Shown in pieces: positions 25,764 through 34,085 of a DNA stretch of 64,000 bases. This stretch comes from Eubacterium sp. (GTDB lineage: Bacteria; Bacillota; Clostridia; Lachnospirales; Lachnospiraceae). Where the stretch lies: assembly GCA_017475235.1 (NCBI GenBank), contig JAFVGA010000006.1:1-64000 (forward strand), read 5' to 3'. Numbering within the stretch: position 1 is the stretch's first letter; each line of letters begins with the position of its first letter. Under the pieces are notes generated by a model that saw only the letters and a program-made list of their open reading frames with translations, did no database searches and was not told the DNA's origin. The position numbers were made by a program, and so were the translations under genes.

Positions 25764-26459
25764 ATGGAATATTTGAAATTATTTGCAAAAGCGGTAGATG
25801 ATGGATATGGTGGAAAAATGTATGTACCAACTACTTTGGGATATGTCGCTATTATTGCCGCCATTGTTATTGCCTTGCTTATTGCATCATCTTTAATTAT
25901 AGGAAAAAGAGAAAAGAAGGTTTCTGCCAAACAATTAGCAGTATCGGCTATCTGTGTAGCACTAGCTTTTTTAACATCAAATATTAAACTGTTTAGTTTT
26001 CCTTTTGGTGGATCAGTTACATTGCTTAGCATGCTTTTCATTTGTGTTATAGGATATTGGTATGGCTTTGGCGCGGGTATTTTGACTGGTGTTGCATATG
26101 GATTTTTGCAAATGATTGTTGATCCATATGTTTTGACTTTGCCACAGTTATTGGTTGACTATCCACTTGCGTTTGGTGCCTTAGGTTTATCGGGTATTGG
26201 ATATCATTTTGATAAAAAACACAAGTATGGTGGTTTGCTAATAGGATATATTTGTGGTGTGCTAGGAAGATATTTCTTTGCATTTATATCAGGATGGATA
26301 TTCTTTGGCGAGTATGCCTGGAAAGGCTGGGGCGCAGTTGCTTACTCGTTAGCATATAACGGAGCATACTTAGGAGCAGAAGCTGCAATAACTATTGTAA
26401 TCATTGCAATTCCGTATGTACAAAGAGCTTTTAAAAATGTAAAAGCAATTATTTATTAA
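25764..26459 (+). CDS. thiT: Thiamine transporter substrate-binding (S) component, ECF type
   Basis: 231 residues from the ATG at 25764, 7 bases after GGAGG; a longer frame from 25719 would translate the riboswitch terminator. About six or seven membrane segments. ThiT hallmarks are clear: FGGSVTLLSMLFI, GFGAGILTGVAYGFLQ, DPYVLTLPQLLVDYPLAFGA and a Trp/Tyr-rich GWIFFGEYAWKGWG that lines the thiamine site. It works with a shared EcfA-A'-T energising module encoded elsewhere. Two hydrophobic residues-rich helices precede the usual start of the fold, as in many Lachnospiraceae forms. Regulated by the TPP riboswitch. Confidence 0.95.
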   Translation: MEYLKLFAKAVDDGYGGKMYVPTTLGYVAIIAAIVIALLIASSLIIGKREKKVSAKQLAVSAICVALAFLTSNIKLFSFPFGGSVTLLSMLFICVIGYWYGFGAGILTGVAYGFLQMIVDPYVLTLPQLLVDYPLAFGALGLSGIGYHFDKKHKYGGLLIGYICGVLGRYFFAFISGWIFFGEYAWKGWGAVAYSLAYNGAYLGAEAAITIVIIAIPYVQRAFKNVKAIIY

Positions 26460-26472
26460 TATTTTTGAAATT

Positions 26473-26512
26473 GAACACACGTTATAAACACGTGTGTTCT
26501 ATTTATTTCTTT
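26473..26512 (+). terminator. thiT terminator
   Basis: GAACACACGT/ACGTGTGTTC, a perfect 10-base stem followed by TATTTATTTCTTTTC; the U-tract is broken. Confidence 0.7.
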
Positions 26513-26514
26513 TC

Positions 26515-26543
26515 TTTAATTATTAGGTGTTTTAGTGTATAAT
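26515..26543 (+). promoter_or_regulatory. Leaderless promoter of the L,D-transpeptidase-like gene
   Basis: -35 TTTAAT (26515-26520), 17-base spacer, -10 TATAAT (26538-26543), then 8 bases to the ATG with no ribosome site. The -35 and -10 hexamers and the spacing match those of the BrkB-family gene on the minus strand. Confidence 0.55.
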
Positions 26544-26551
26544 ATAGCGGT

Positions 26552-27853
26552 ATGCGTAATCCTATAAATAACATTAAAAATCCAAGAGTTAAAAGCATTT
26601 TAATTACAATTCTAGAGATTTTAGTGGTCGCTGGAATTATTTTTGGTGTTTTGATGTTTATCTATAGTAAAGTCAACAAAGAAGCCGATAAAACTAGCGG
26701 AATTGCTAAGCAAGAAGAGAGTACGGTTTCGAAGAAGTCGACCAAATATTTGCTAGCTGTTGGCCAAAAGCAAAACGCGGTTATTGTATACAAGTACACT
26801 GACAATATTAATGCTAAATCATTTGTTAAAGCATTTAAGGCATCTGTCGGCAAGAAAGTTAAGGCTGGAACTTACAAGACAATGAGCACTTACAATTGGA
26901 TGAAGACAAATGGTTCATGGCATCAATACAATACAACTTATGCTAAGGGCGGATATATTCAGAGTGTTGCTTATAAGGATAAGTATCCAAATACTTTGAA
27001 GAGGACTTCGTATAAGGCGTTAGGTTTTGAGAAACATAAAGACAATTGCATTTGGCTGTCATGTAATGAGGCGCAATGGGTTTGCAAGAATGCGTATAGG
27101 ATCACAGTTCAAGTTGAGTCAAGTGTTGTGATGCCTAAAACATATTCTTTTGCACCTAAGCTTGTGGATGCATGTGGTTGGGATCCAACAGATCCAAACA
27201 AAAACAATCCATATAAAAAGCAGAAGAACAACGCGATTACATTTGGATTAAAGACTGTGACTATCGAGAAAGGTCATAAAGTAAATTACCTAGACAATAT
27301 TATTGCTAAAGACGCTAAAGGAAATGTGGTAACTAAGAACCTTAAGTACAAAAAGATTAAGAAGTCTAAGGTTGCTACTTACAAGGTTCAATATAAATAT
27401 AAAAACTTGAGTGGTGTTCAAAAGATTAAAGTTGTAGACACAACACCGCCAAAGGTTACGATTGCAAATCAGAAGTTTAAATTCTACCTGAAGAGTCTGG
27501 ACAAGAAAGATGTAATTAAGCAGAAGAACATAGACAAGATTAAAGAGATGGTACGTAAGGCTGCATCAGTAAATGAACCAGATTGCGTAATTACAGTTCA
27601 AACCATCGACAAAGAAGACTTGAACGAAGGCGATGTGTCAGTGGTTGTTAAGGCTAAAGATAAGTCGGGCAACGTGGGAGCAGCACAGACCTTTGTGAAG
27701 GTCAAAGTTAAAGAGGTTAAGGTTAAGAAATTTAAGTTCCCTAGCCAAAAGAAAAAGAAGAAAAAAGTAGTTAAGAAAAAACACAAAAAGAAAAAGACTA
27801 AAAAGAAGAAAAAGAAAAAACAAGTTGAGACAGAGACGGTTATCGAGGAATAA
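26552..27853 (+). CDS. Membrane-anchored, degenerate L,D-transpeptidase-like protein with poly-Lys tail
   Basis: 433 residues. A basic N-terminus and one membrane helix (about 15-38) anchor it outside the cell. Residues about 64-192 follow the YkuD L,D-transpeptidase fold: YLLAVGQKQNAVIVYK, then YKTMSTYNWMK, GGYIQSVAY, and DNCIWLSCNEAQWVCKNA. The family pattern is HS/HG followed by SHGCIRL; here the first His is Q137 and SHGC reads KDNC, so C166 remains but both active-site His are gone. It is probably not a working transpeptidase. Residues about 235-390 hold Ig-like domains (DTTPPKVTI, KAKDKSGNVG). The tail (about 395-423) is almost all Lys, closing with acidic ETETVIEE. leuS starts 12 bases downstream. 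Confidence 0.72.
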   Translation: MRNPINNIKNPRVKSILITILEILVVAGIIFGVLMFIYSKVNKEADKTSGIAKQEESTVSKKSTKYLLAVGQKQNAVIVYKYTDNINAKSFVKAFKASVGKKVKAGTYKTMSTYNWMKTNGSWHQYNTTYAKGGYIQSVAYKDKYPNTLKRTSYKALGFEKHKDNCIWLSCNEAQWVCKNAYRITVQVESSVVMPKTYSFAPKLVDACGWDPTDPNKNNPYKKQKNNAITFGLKTVTIEKGHKVNYLDNIIAKDAKGNVVTKNLKYKKIKKSKVATYKVQYKYKNLSGVQKIKVVDTTPPKVTIANQKFKFYLKSLDKKDVIKQKNIDKIKEMVRKAASVNEPDCVITVQTIDKEDLNEGDVSVVVKAKDKSGNVGAAQTFVKVKVKEVKVKKFKFPSQKKKKKKVVKKKHKKKKTKKKKKKKQVETETVIEE

Positions 27854-27865
27854 CTAGGAGGAATT

Positions 27866-30274
27866 ATGTCAGATACATACAACCATAAAGAAGTCGAGAA
27901 AAAATGGCAGAAATATTGGGAAGAGAACGAGACATTCAAAACTGATGTCTGGGATTTTAGCAAGCCTAAATATTATGCGCTTGATATGTTCCCTTATCCA
28001 TCAGGAGTAGGTCTACACGCTGGACATCCAGAAGGATACACAGCTACTGATATTATGTCTAGAATGAAGAGAATGCAGGGCTACAACGTCCTTCACCCAA
28101 TGGGATATGATTCATTTGGACTTCCTGCTGAGCAGTATGCTGTAACAACAGGAAATCATCCAGATGGTTTTACACAGGAAAACATAAAAGTATTTTCAAA
28201 GCAACTTAAAGAACTTGGCTTTGACTATGACTGGTCAAAGATGATAGCAACTTCTGATCCAAAGTATTACAAATGGACTCAGTGGATTTTTAAGAAACTT
28301 TATGAAGCAGGATATGCAAAGTATATTGATATGCCAGTTAACTGGTGTGAGGAACTTGGAACAGTTCTTTCAAACGACGAAGTTATTGACGGCAAGTCAG
28401 AGCGTGGTGGATTCCCAGTAGTTCGTAAGAACATGAAGCAGTGGGTTATCGATCAGCCTGCATTTGCTGAGAAGTTATTAGAAGGTCTCGAGGAAATTGA
28501 TTGGCCAGAGTCTACAAAAGAAATTCAGAGAAACTGGATTGGTAAATCTGAAGGTGTGGAAGTAGACTTTGAAATTGTTGGCGGTGGCAAGTTCTCAATC
28601 TTTACAACTTGTATTGAGACGATTTACGGTATCACATTTATGGTACTTGCTCCCGAAGGAGACATCGTCAAAGGCTTAATGGACAGAGTTGAAAACAAAG
28701 AGGAAGTTCAAGCCTATATCGACGAGACAATGAAGAAGAGCGATATGGACAGAACTGAACTTAATAAGACAAAGTCTGGTTGCAAACTAGAAGGACTATC
28801 ATGTATCAACCCAGTCAACGGCAAAGAAGTTCCATTATTCATCGGTGACTTCGTACTTGCAAGTTACGGTACTGGTGCGGTTATGGCCGTTCCTTCTCAC
28901 GACCAAAGAGACTTTGAGTATGCCGAAGCTCACGGCATTGATATGATTCAAGTTATTGGCGGTGGCGATTGCACTGAGCATGCATTTGAAAAAGAAGACT
29001 ACCTTGGAAAAGGTTGCAAGTTAATGAACTCAGATGAGTTTGACGGAATGACTGTGGAAGAGGCAAAACCTGCTATCACAGAAAAACTAGTTAAACTTGG
29101 AGTTGGTAGAGAAAAAGTAAACTATAAGTTTAGAGAATGGATTTTTGCAAGACAAAGATATTGGGGTGAACCAGTACCTTGTGTGTTCAAAGAAGATGGC
29201 GAGATTTACGTATTGCCTGACGATGAACTTCCATTAGTTCTTCCTAAACTTGATGACTATAAAGGAAAGAATGGAAAGGCTCCACTTGATAATGCGACTG
29301 AGTGGAAGCAGTATGATAAGAATGGCGTGAAGGGAACTCGTGAGACTTCAACTATGCCCGGTTCAGCTGGATCATCTTGGTATTACTTCAGATACATTGA
29401 CCCACACAATGATGATGAGTTTGCAAACTATGAGTTGTTGAAACACTGGTTGCCAGTTGACCTTTATGTTGGTGGGCCAGAGCATGCAGTAGGTCACTTG
29501 CTATACTCAAGAATCTGGAATAGATTCCTTTATGATGAAGGCCTATCACCAGTCAAAGAGCCATTCAAGAAATTAGTTCACCAGGGAATGATCTTGGGAG
29601 AGAACGGTGTTAAGATGGGTAAACGTTTCCCTGAATTTGTAATTGACCCTAGTGATATTGTTGATGAGTTTGGCGCAGACACACTTAGACTTTATGAAAT
29701 GTTTATGGGACCACTTGAGGTTTCAAAGCCATGGAACTCAAACAACGTAGTTGGTGCAAAGAGATTTATAAACAGAGTTTGGACTTTCTTTACAAATCCA
29801 GAAAATATAACAGATGAAAACGATGACTCACTTACAAAGGTTTATCATCAGACAGTTAAGAAGGTTACTGAGGACTTTGAAGCGCTCGCTTACAATACAG
29901 CCATCAGTCAGATGATGATTTTTGTAAACGAAGTGTACAAAGTTGGTAAATGTCCAAGAGAGTATGCTGAAAACTTGATCAAGATGTTCTCGTGTATTTG
30001 CCCTCACGTGAGTGAAGAGATTTGGCAGAGAATGGGACACGATGACACAATTGCATTCGAGAAGTGGCCAGAGTTTGACGAATCAAAGATAGTGGAAGAC
30101 ACTGTCGAGATTGCGGTTCAGATTAATGGTAAGACTAAGGCTGTTATAGAGATTGCAAAAGACGCAGAAAAAGATGACGCACTAGCACAAGGTAAAGAGG
30201 CGGTTAACATTAACGGTGACATCGTCAAAGAAATCTATGTGCCAGGCAGAATTATAAACTTTGTTGTTAAATAA
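27866..30274 (+). CDS. leuS: Leucine--tRNA ligase
   Basis: 802 residues, as in Bacillus-type LeuRS. Class I motifs: HAGHPEGYTATD for HIGH, and VKMGKRF in place of KMSKS (the central Ser is Gly, as I recall for related clostridial enzymes). The CP1 editing domain (about 220-415) keeps GTGAVMAVPSHDQRD; its threonine-rich stretch reads TTCIETIYGITFMVLAPE, where most family members have TRPDT. A zinc-binding insert is not evident. AGGAGG precedes the ATG. No T-box lies directly upstream, so if the gene is amino-acid controlled the site is not visible here. Confidence 0.97.
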   Translation: MSDTYNHKEVEKKWQKYWEENETFKTDVWDFSKPKYYALDMFPYPSGVGLHAGHPEGYTATDIMSRMKRMQGYNVLHPMGYDSFGLPAEQYAVTTGNHPDGFTQENIKVFSKQLKELGFDYDWSKMIATSDPKYYKWTQWIFKKLYEAGYAKYIDMPVNWCEELGTVLSNDEVIDGKSERGGFPVVRKNMKQWVIDQPAFAEKLLEGLEEIDWPESTKEIQRNWIGKSEGVEVDFEIVGGGKFSIFTTCIETIYGITFMVLAPEGDIVKGLMDRVENKEEVQAYIDETMKKSDMDRTELNKTKSGCKLEGLSCINPVNGKEVPLFIGDFVLASYGTGAVMAVPSHDQRDFEYAEAHGIDMIQVIGGGDCTEHAFEKEDYLGKGCKLMNSDEFDGMTVEEAKPAITEKLVKLGVGREKVNYKFREWIFARQRYWGEPVPCVFKEDGEIYVLPDDELPLVLPKLDDYKGKNGKAPLDNATEWKQYDKNGVKGTRETSTMPGSAGSSWYYFRYIDPHNDDEFANYELLKHWLPVDLYVGGPEHAVGHLLYSRIWNRFLYDEGLSPVKEPFKKLVHQGMILGENGVKMGKRFPEFVIDPSDIVDEFGADTLRLYEMFMGPLEVSKPWNSNNVVGAKRFINRVWTFFTNPENITDENDDSLTKVYHQTVKKVTEDFEALAYNTAISQMMIFVNEVYKVGKCPREYAENLIKMFSCICPHVSEEIWQRMGHDDTIAFEKWPEFDESKIVEDTVEIAVQINGKTKAVIEIAKDAEKDDALAQGKEAVNINGDIVKEIYVPGRIINFVVK

Positions 30275-30303
30275 GTTGTTGAGGTTAGAGTTTAGGAGGA
30301 ATT

Positions 30304-31512
30304 ATGGAAAAGATACAAATGACTACGCCATTGGTTGAGATGGATGGCGACGAAATGACAAGAATTGTATGGAAGATGATTAAGGATGAATTGTTACTTC
30401 CTTTTATCGACCTAAAGACTGAATACTATGACCTAGGTTTGGAATACAGAAATGAGACTAACGATCAGGTTACTTTTGATTCTGCAGAAGCTACAAAGAA
30501 ATATGGCGTAGCTGTTAAGTGTGCAACTATCACACCAAACGCTGCTAGAATGGATGAGTATGATCTTAAAGAAATGTGGAAGAGTCCTAACGGAACTATC
30601 AGAGCGATTCTAGACGGTACAGTGTTTAGAGCGCCAATCGTTGTTAAGGGAATTGAGCCATATGTTTCAAATTGGACAAAGCCTATTACAATCGCTCGTC
30701 ACGCTTACGGTGATGTTTACAAGGGCGTTGAGATGAAGGTGCCAGGAAAAGGTAAAGCAGAATTAGTATTTACTGCTGAAGATGGTACTGAAATGAGAGA
30801 AACTATCCATGACTTTGACGGAAAAGGTATTGTTCAAGGTATGCATAACTTAGATGATTCAATCACAAGTTTTGCAAAGAGTTGTTTCAACTATGCGTTA
30901 GAGACAAAGCAAGACCTATGGTTCTCAACAAAGGATACAATCTCTAAAAAGTATGATCACACATTTAAAGATATATTCCAGGATATTTATGATGCTGAGT
31001 ATGCTGATAAGTTTGAGGCGGCTGGCATCGAATACTTCTATACATTGATTGACGATGCAGTGGCAAGAGTAGTTAGATCAGATGGCGGATACATTTGGGC
31101 ATGTAAGAACTACGATGGTGATGTAATGTCAGATATGATTGCTACAGCATTCGGTTCACTTTCAATGATGACTTCAGTCCTAGTTTCTCCAGAAGGAAAC
31201 TACGAATACGAAGCAGCACACGGAACAGTTCAAAGACACTACTACAAATACTTAAAGGGTGAGGAGACATCAACTAACCCAATCGCAACTATCTTTGCTT
31301 GGACTGGTGCTCTAAGAAAACGTGGTGACTTAGATGGGATAGAAGACCTTAAGGTATTTGCTGATAAGCTAGAGGAAGCTTGTATTAAGACAATCGAGAA
31401 TGGCGAGATGACTGGTGACCTTTATTTAATCTCAACACTAGAGAATAAGAAGAAGTTAAATACTGAAGAGTTTATTAAAGCAATTAGATCTACATTAGAT
31501 GGTTTAATGTAA
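30304..31512 (+). CDS. icd: Isocitrate dehydrogenase (NADP), type II
   Basis: 402 residues of the eukaryote-like class (start [30 protein letters not shown]), which is shorter and distinct from the E. coli enzyme. It makes 2-oxoglutarate from isocitrate, mainly for glutamate synthesis in an anaerobe. Metal and substrate residues appear in [31 protein letters not shown]; the NADP site includes [19 protein letters not shown] precedes the ATG; it starts 29 bases after leuS and is followed by a strong terminator. No citrate synthase or aconitase gene is adjacent. Confidence 0.96.
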   Translation: MEKIQMTTPLVEMDGDEMTRIVWKMIKDELLLPFIDLKTEYYDLGLEYRNETNDQVTFDSAEATKKYGVAVKCATITPNAARMDEYDLKEMWKSPNGTIRAILDGTVFRAPIVVKGIEPYVSNWTKPITIARHAYGDVYKGVEMKVPGKGKAELVFTAEDGTEMRETIHDFDGKGIVQGMHNLDDSITSFAKSCFNYALETKQDLWFSTKDTISKKYDHTFKDIFQDIYDAEYADKFEAAGIEYFYTLIDDAVARVVRSDGGYIWACKNYDGDVMSDMIATAFGSLSMMTSVLVSPEGNYEYEAAHGTVQRHYYKYLKGEETSTNPIATIFAWTGALRKRGDLDGIEDLKVFADKLEEACIKTIENGEMTGDLYLISTLENKKKLNTEEFIKAIRSTLDGLM

Positions 31513-31531
31513 TAACGATTATTATATGTTT

Positions 31532-31562
31532 AAAACGTCAGGCAAAAGCCTGGCGTTTTTGT
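31532..31562 (+). terminator. icd terminator
   Basis: AAAACGTCAGGC/GCCTGGCGTTTT with AAAA loop (one G-U pair) and T-run. Confidence 0.9.
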
Positions 31563-31624
31563 TTATACAAATCAAAAAAATAATGGTAAAATAATATTAC
31601 TTGAATTACAGGAGGGACAAAACA

Positions 31625-32266
31625 ATGAAAAAGAAATTATTATTAATGGCAGTTATTTGCGCTTTGGTTGTTACTTGTTGTGCATGTGGTTGTAATTCAG
31701 AAAAGGAGTCTGACACAAAGACAACAACTGTGACTGCTAAGAAAGAAACTGAAAAGTCAGCAACTAAGAAAACGAAAAAGAAAAGTAATAAGAACAAAGT
31801 ATTAGTGGCATATTTTTCATGCACTGGAAATACGGCTAAAGTTGCTAAACAGGTGAAGAGTGCAACTGGTGGTAAACTGTTTGAGATTAAACCAGAAAAG
31901 AAATACACAAAAGCAGATACTGAATACAACAATGAAAAGTGTAGAGCTTACAAAGAGCAACATAACTCTAAAGTAAGACCAAAGGTTAAAAGTAAAGTTA
32001 AAGATATTAGTAAGTATGATGTTATTTTTGTAGGTCATCCAATTTGGTATGGCCAGGAACCAAGAATTATAAATACATTCTTAGAATCATATAATCTTAA
32101 AGGTAAAAAGGTTGTTACATTCTGTACGAGTGAAGGTAGTGGAATTTCCGGAAGTGAAAAAGGAATTAAAAAAACTGCTAAAGGTGCAAAGGTAACAATA
32201 GGAAAAGATTTTACAGGTACATCTATGAGCAAAATAAGAAAATGGGCATTAAAGTATACTAAATAG
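31625..32266 (+). CDS. Exported flavodoxin-like protein, probable lipoprotein
   Basis: 213 residues from the ATG at 31625, which has GGAGGG upstream. N-terminal signal sequence MKKKLLLMAVICALVVTCCACGC contains four Cys, one of which is the likely lipidation site, although no exact LAGC box is present. A Lys/Thr-rich linker follows (about 30-58). The flavodoxin_4-type domain (about 60-213) shows the FMN phosphate loop YFSCTGNTAKVA, then VGHPIWYGQEP and FCTSEGSGISGS. It is likely an extracytoplasmic FMN redox protein, with the electron partner unknown. An extended -10 (TGG-TAAAAT, 31584-31592) lies upstream. Confidence 0.82.
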   Translation: MKKKLLLMAVICALVVTCCACGCNSEKESDTKTTTVTAKKETEKSATKKTKKKSNKNKVLVAYFSCTGNTAKVAKQVKSATGGKLFEIKPEKKYTKADTEYNNEKCRAYKEQHNSKVRPKVKSKVKDISKYDVIFVGHPIWYGQEPRIINTFLESYNLKGKKVVTFCTSEGSGISGSEKGIKKTAKGAKVTIGKDFTGTSMSKIRKWALKYTK

Positions 32267-32302
32267 ACTGAGCATTTAAAAGTACAATATATTAATACAA
32301 TA

Positions 32303-32332
32303 AAAAAGGACATCTATTGATGTCCTTTTTGT
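32303..32332. terminator. Bidirectional terminator between the flavodoxin-like gene and the carbamate kinase gene
   Basis: AAAAAGGACATC/GATGTCCTTTTT, a perfect 12-base stem with TATT loop, between convergent genes. Confidence 0.92.
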
Positions 32333-33265
32333 TTATTTAATTATTGTTCCAACTTTTTCTTCAATACCATCTAATGCCTTATCTAGATTTGTAATAATTG
32401 CTTTTCGTCCGTCTTTAGCAAGTACAAATGATAGTGAAGCATCAATCTTTGGTAGAGATGTTACTGGATCAAAGTATCCGTCATCAATCAATTTCTTGGC
32501 ATCTTCTTTTGAAATTTCTTTAACTTCAACTTGTTTGCCATCTTTATCGTATGTTAGATAATCACTTGATGTAAGAATCATAAGAGCAGAAGCATCTAAC
32601 ATATCTGCCATCTTAGCTGCTGTGTAATCTTTTTCGATAATAGCACTAGCACCTTTAAGAGCAGTTCTTTGTTCCAAAACTGGAATTCCGCCGCCACCTG
32701 CAGCTATAACTACTTGATGCGCATCAGATAATGTTTTAATAGCATCTATTTCATATATATCTACTGGGCGAGGACTAGCGATGATTCTTCTGTATCCTTC
32801 GTCGCCCTCTTCGTATTCTACATAGTTTCCTTTTTCACGCTCATGGTCAGCTTCATCTTTTGTCATAAGACGTCCAATCATCTTTGTTGGATTGTTGAAA
32901 GCCTTGTCAAAAGGATCAACCTTAACTTGAGTGATGATAGAAGAGACAGTCTTATAAATTCCTCTTCCTAGAAGTTCGCTCCTAATAGCGTTCTGTAAGT
33001 CATATCCAATATAGCCCTGACTCATAGCACCGCAGATTGACATTGGGGCAACAGTGCGATTTTCATCTAATCTAGAATACTCTGTCATAGCAGTTTGAAT
33101 CATTCCAACTTGAGGACCATTACTGTGAGTAACAACCACATCGTATTTAGCCTCAACCAAATCTGCGATAGCTTTCGCTGCAGCCTTAACTCTTTCGTGT
33201 TGTTTTGGGAATGACTCTGAGAATGCGTTTCTACCTAGAGCCACAACTATTTTTTTATTTTCCAT
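32333..33265 (-). CDS. arcC: Carbamate kinase-like protein
   Basis: 310 residues of the amino-acid-kinase fold. Family motifs: VVALGRNAF at the N-terminus (usually GGNAL), THSNGPQVG, PMSICGAMSQGYIGY, SPRPVDIYEI, VVIAAGGGGIPV and VIEKDYTAAKMADML (usually DKDLA). Carbamate kinase makes ATP from carbamoyl phosphate in arginine or purine breakdown. The substitution of the second Gly in the phosphate loop by Arg and of the DKD Asp by Glu leave the exact substrate less certain. No arginine deiminase or ornithine transcarbamylase gene is adjacent, so an arginine deiminase operon is not supported. An AGGAG site precedes the ATG. Confidence 0.85.
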   Translation of the reverse strand: MENKKIVVALGRNAFSESFPKQHERVKAAAKAIADLVEAKYDVVVTHSNGPQVGMIQTAMTEYSRLDENRTVAPMSICGAMSQGYIGYDLQNAIRSELLGRGIYKTVSSIITQVKVDPFDKAFNNPTKMIGRLMTKDEADHEREKGNYVEYEEGDEGYRRIIASPRPVDIYEIDAIKTLSDAHQVVIAAGGGGIPVLEQRTALKGASAIIEKDYTAAKMADMLDASALMILTSSDYLTYDKDGKQVEVKEISKEDAKKLIDDGYFDPVTSLPKIDASLSFVLAKDGRKAIITNLDKALDGIEEKVGTIIK

Positions 33266-33389
33266 AATAATCTCCTAAAAAATATTCTAGAAGTATTTTA
33301 ATATTTTAAAGGACTAAATGCAATAAAAAGAGCAGAATAAACCGCGAAAAATAATGGCAAAACTAAATATTACAAACTTTGTGAAGAAT

Positions 33390-33418
33390 TTGACAATCTA
33401 CCTTAAAATGACTATAAT
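33390..33418 (+). promoter_or_regulatory. rex promoter
   Basis: -35 TTGACA (33390-33395), 17-base spacer, -10 TATAAT (33413-33418): a consensus promoter. I saw no convincing Rex palindrome (TTGTTAA-N4-TTAACAA) over it. Confidence 0.85.
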
Positions 33419-33452
33419 ATTCATAGTTTTTGGAAACTTTTTGGAGGAAATT

Positions 33453-34076
33453 ATGAACAAGATTTCAGAGGCAGTAATATCAAGACTTCCTAGATATCAT
33501 AGATATTTGGGTGAGCTTTTATCTCAGGACGTTGAGCGCGTTTCATCTGAGGAATTAAGTCGTCTTATGAATGTTACAGCGTCACAAATTAGACAGGATT
33601 TTAATAATTTTGGCGGTTTCGGTCAGCAGGGCTACGGTTATAACGTTCAGTTCCTATATGACGAAATCGGTAAATTATTAGGCTTAGATAAGCCTCATAA
33701 AATGGTAATTGTAGGTGCAGGTAACCTTGGTCGTGCGATTGCGAACTATGGTAACTTCAAGAACCGTGGTTTCGAGATTACTGCGCTTTTTGACGAGAAC
33801 CCAGCACTTGTAGGTATGAAAACTGCACAGGGTGTAGTTATGGATATTGAAAGTATTTTCGACTACGTCAAAGAAAACCAAGTAGATATCGTTGCACTTT
33901 GTCTTCCGAAAGAACCAGCCACAGAGATTGCAGAAAAGCTAGTTGTTTGTGGTGTGAAAGCATTTTGGAATTTTGCACATACTGATCTTAAGTTTGCAGA
34001 AGACGTTCAAGTTGAAAACGTGCATTTATCAGAAAGCTTGATGAAGCTTTGTTATAAAATAAAAGAGAATAAATAG
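33453..34076 (+). CDS. rex: Redox-sensing transcriptional repressor Rex
   Basis: 207 residues from the ATG at 33453 with GGAGG upstream; a longer frame from 33354 would cross the promoter. N-terminal winged helix (about 1-78: ISRLPRYHRYLGELLSQ, TASQIRQDFNNFGGFGQQGYGY) and a C-terminal NAD(H)-binding Rossmann domain (VIVGAGNLGRAIANY at about 87-101). Rex represses fermentation genes until NADH rises. The next gene, nnrD, starts 9 bases downstream and repairs NAD(P)H hydrates, so the pair links NADH sensing and NADH repair. Confidence 0.97.
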   Translation: MNKISEAVISRLPRYHRYLGELLSQDVERVSSEELSRLMNVTASQIRQDFNNFGGFGQQGYGYNVQFLYDEIGKLLGLDKPHKMVIVGAGNLGRAIANYGNFKNRGFEITALFDENPALVGMKTAQGVVMDIESIFDYVKENQVDIVALCLPKEPATEIAEKLVVCGVKAFWNFAHTDLKFAEDVQVENVHLSESLMKLCYKIKENK

Positions 34077-34085
34077 GAGACTATT

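Noticed and set aside
33354..33452. Upstream extension of rex
   Set aside because: The extension would encode the consensus rex promoter; the ATG at 33453 has GGAGG and the family N-terminus.
33266..33452. Rex-binding palindrome controlling rex
   Set aside because: No TTGTTAA-N4-TTAACAA-like site could be found by eye near the rex promoter.
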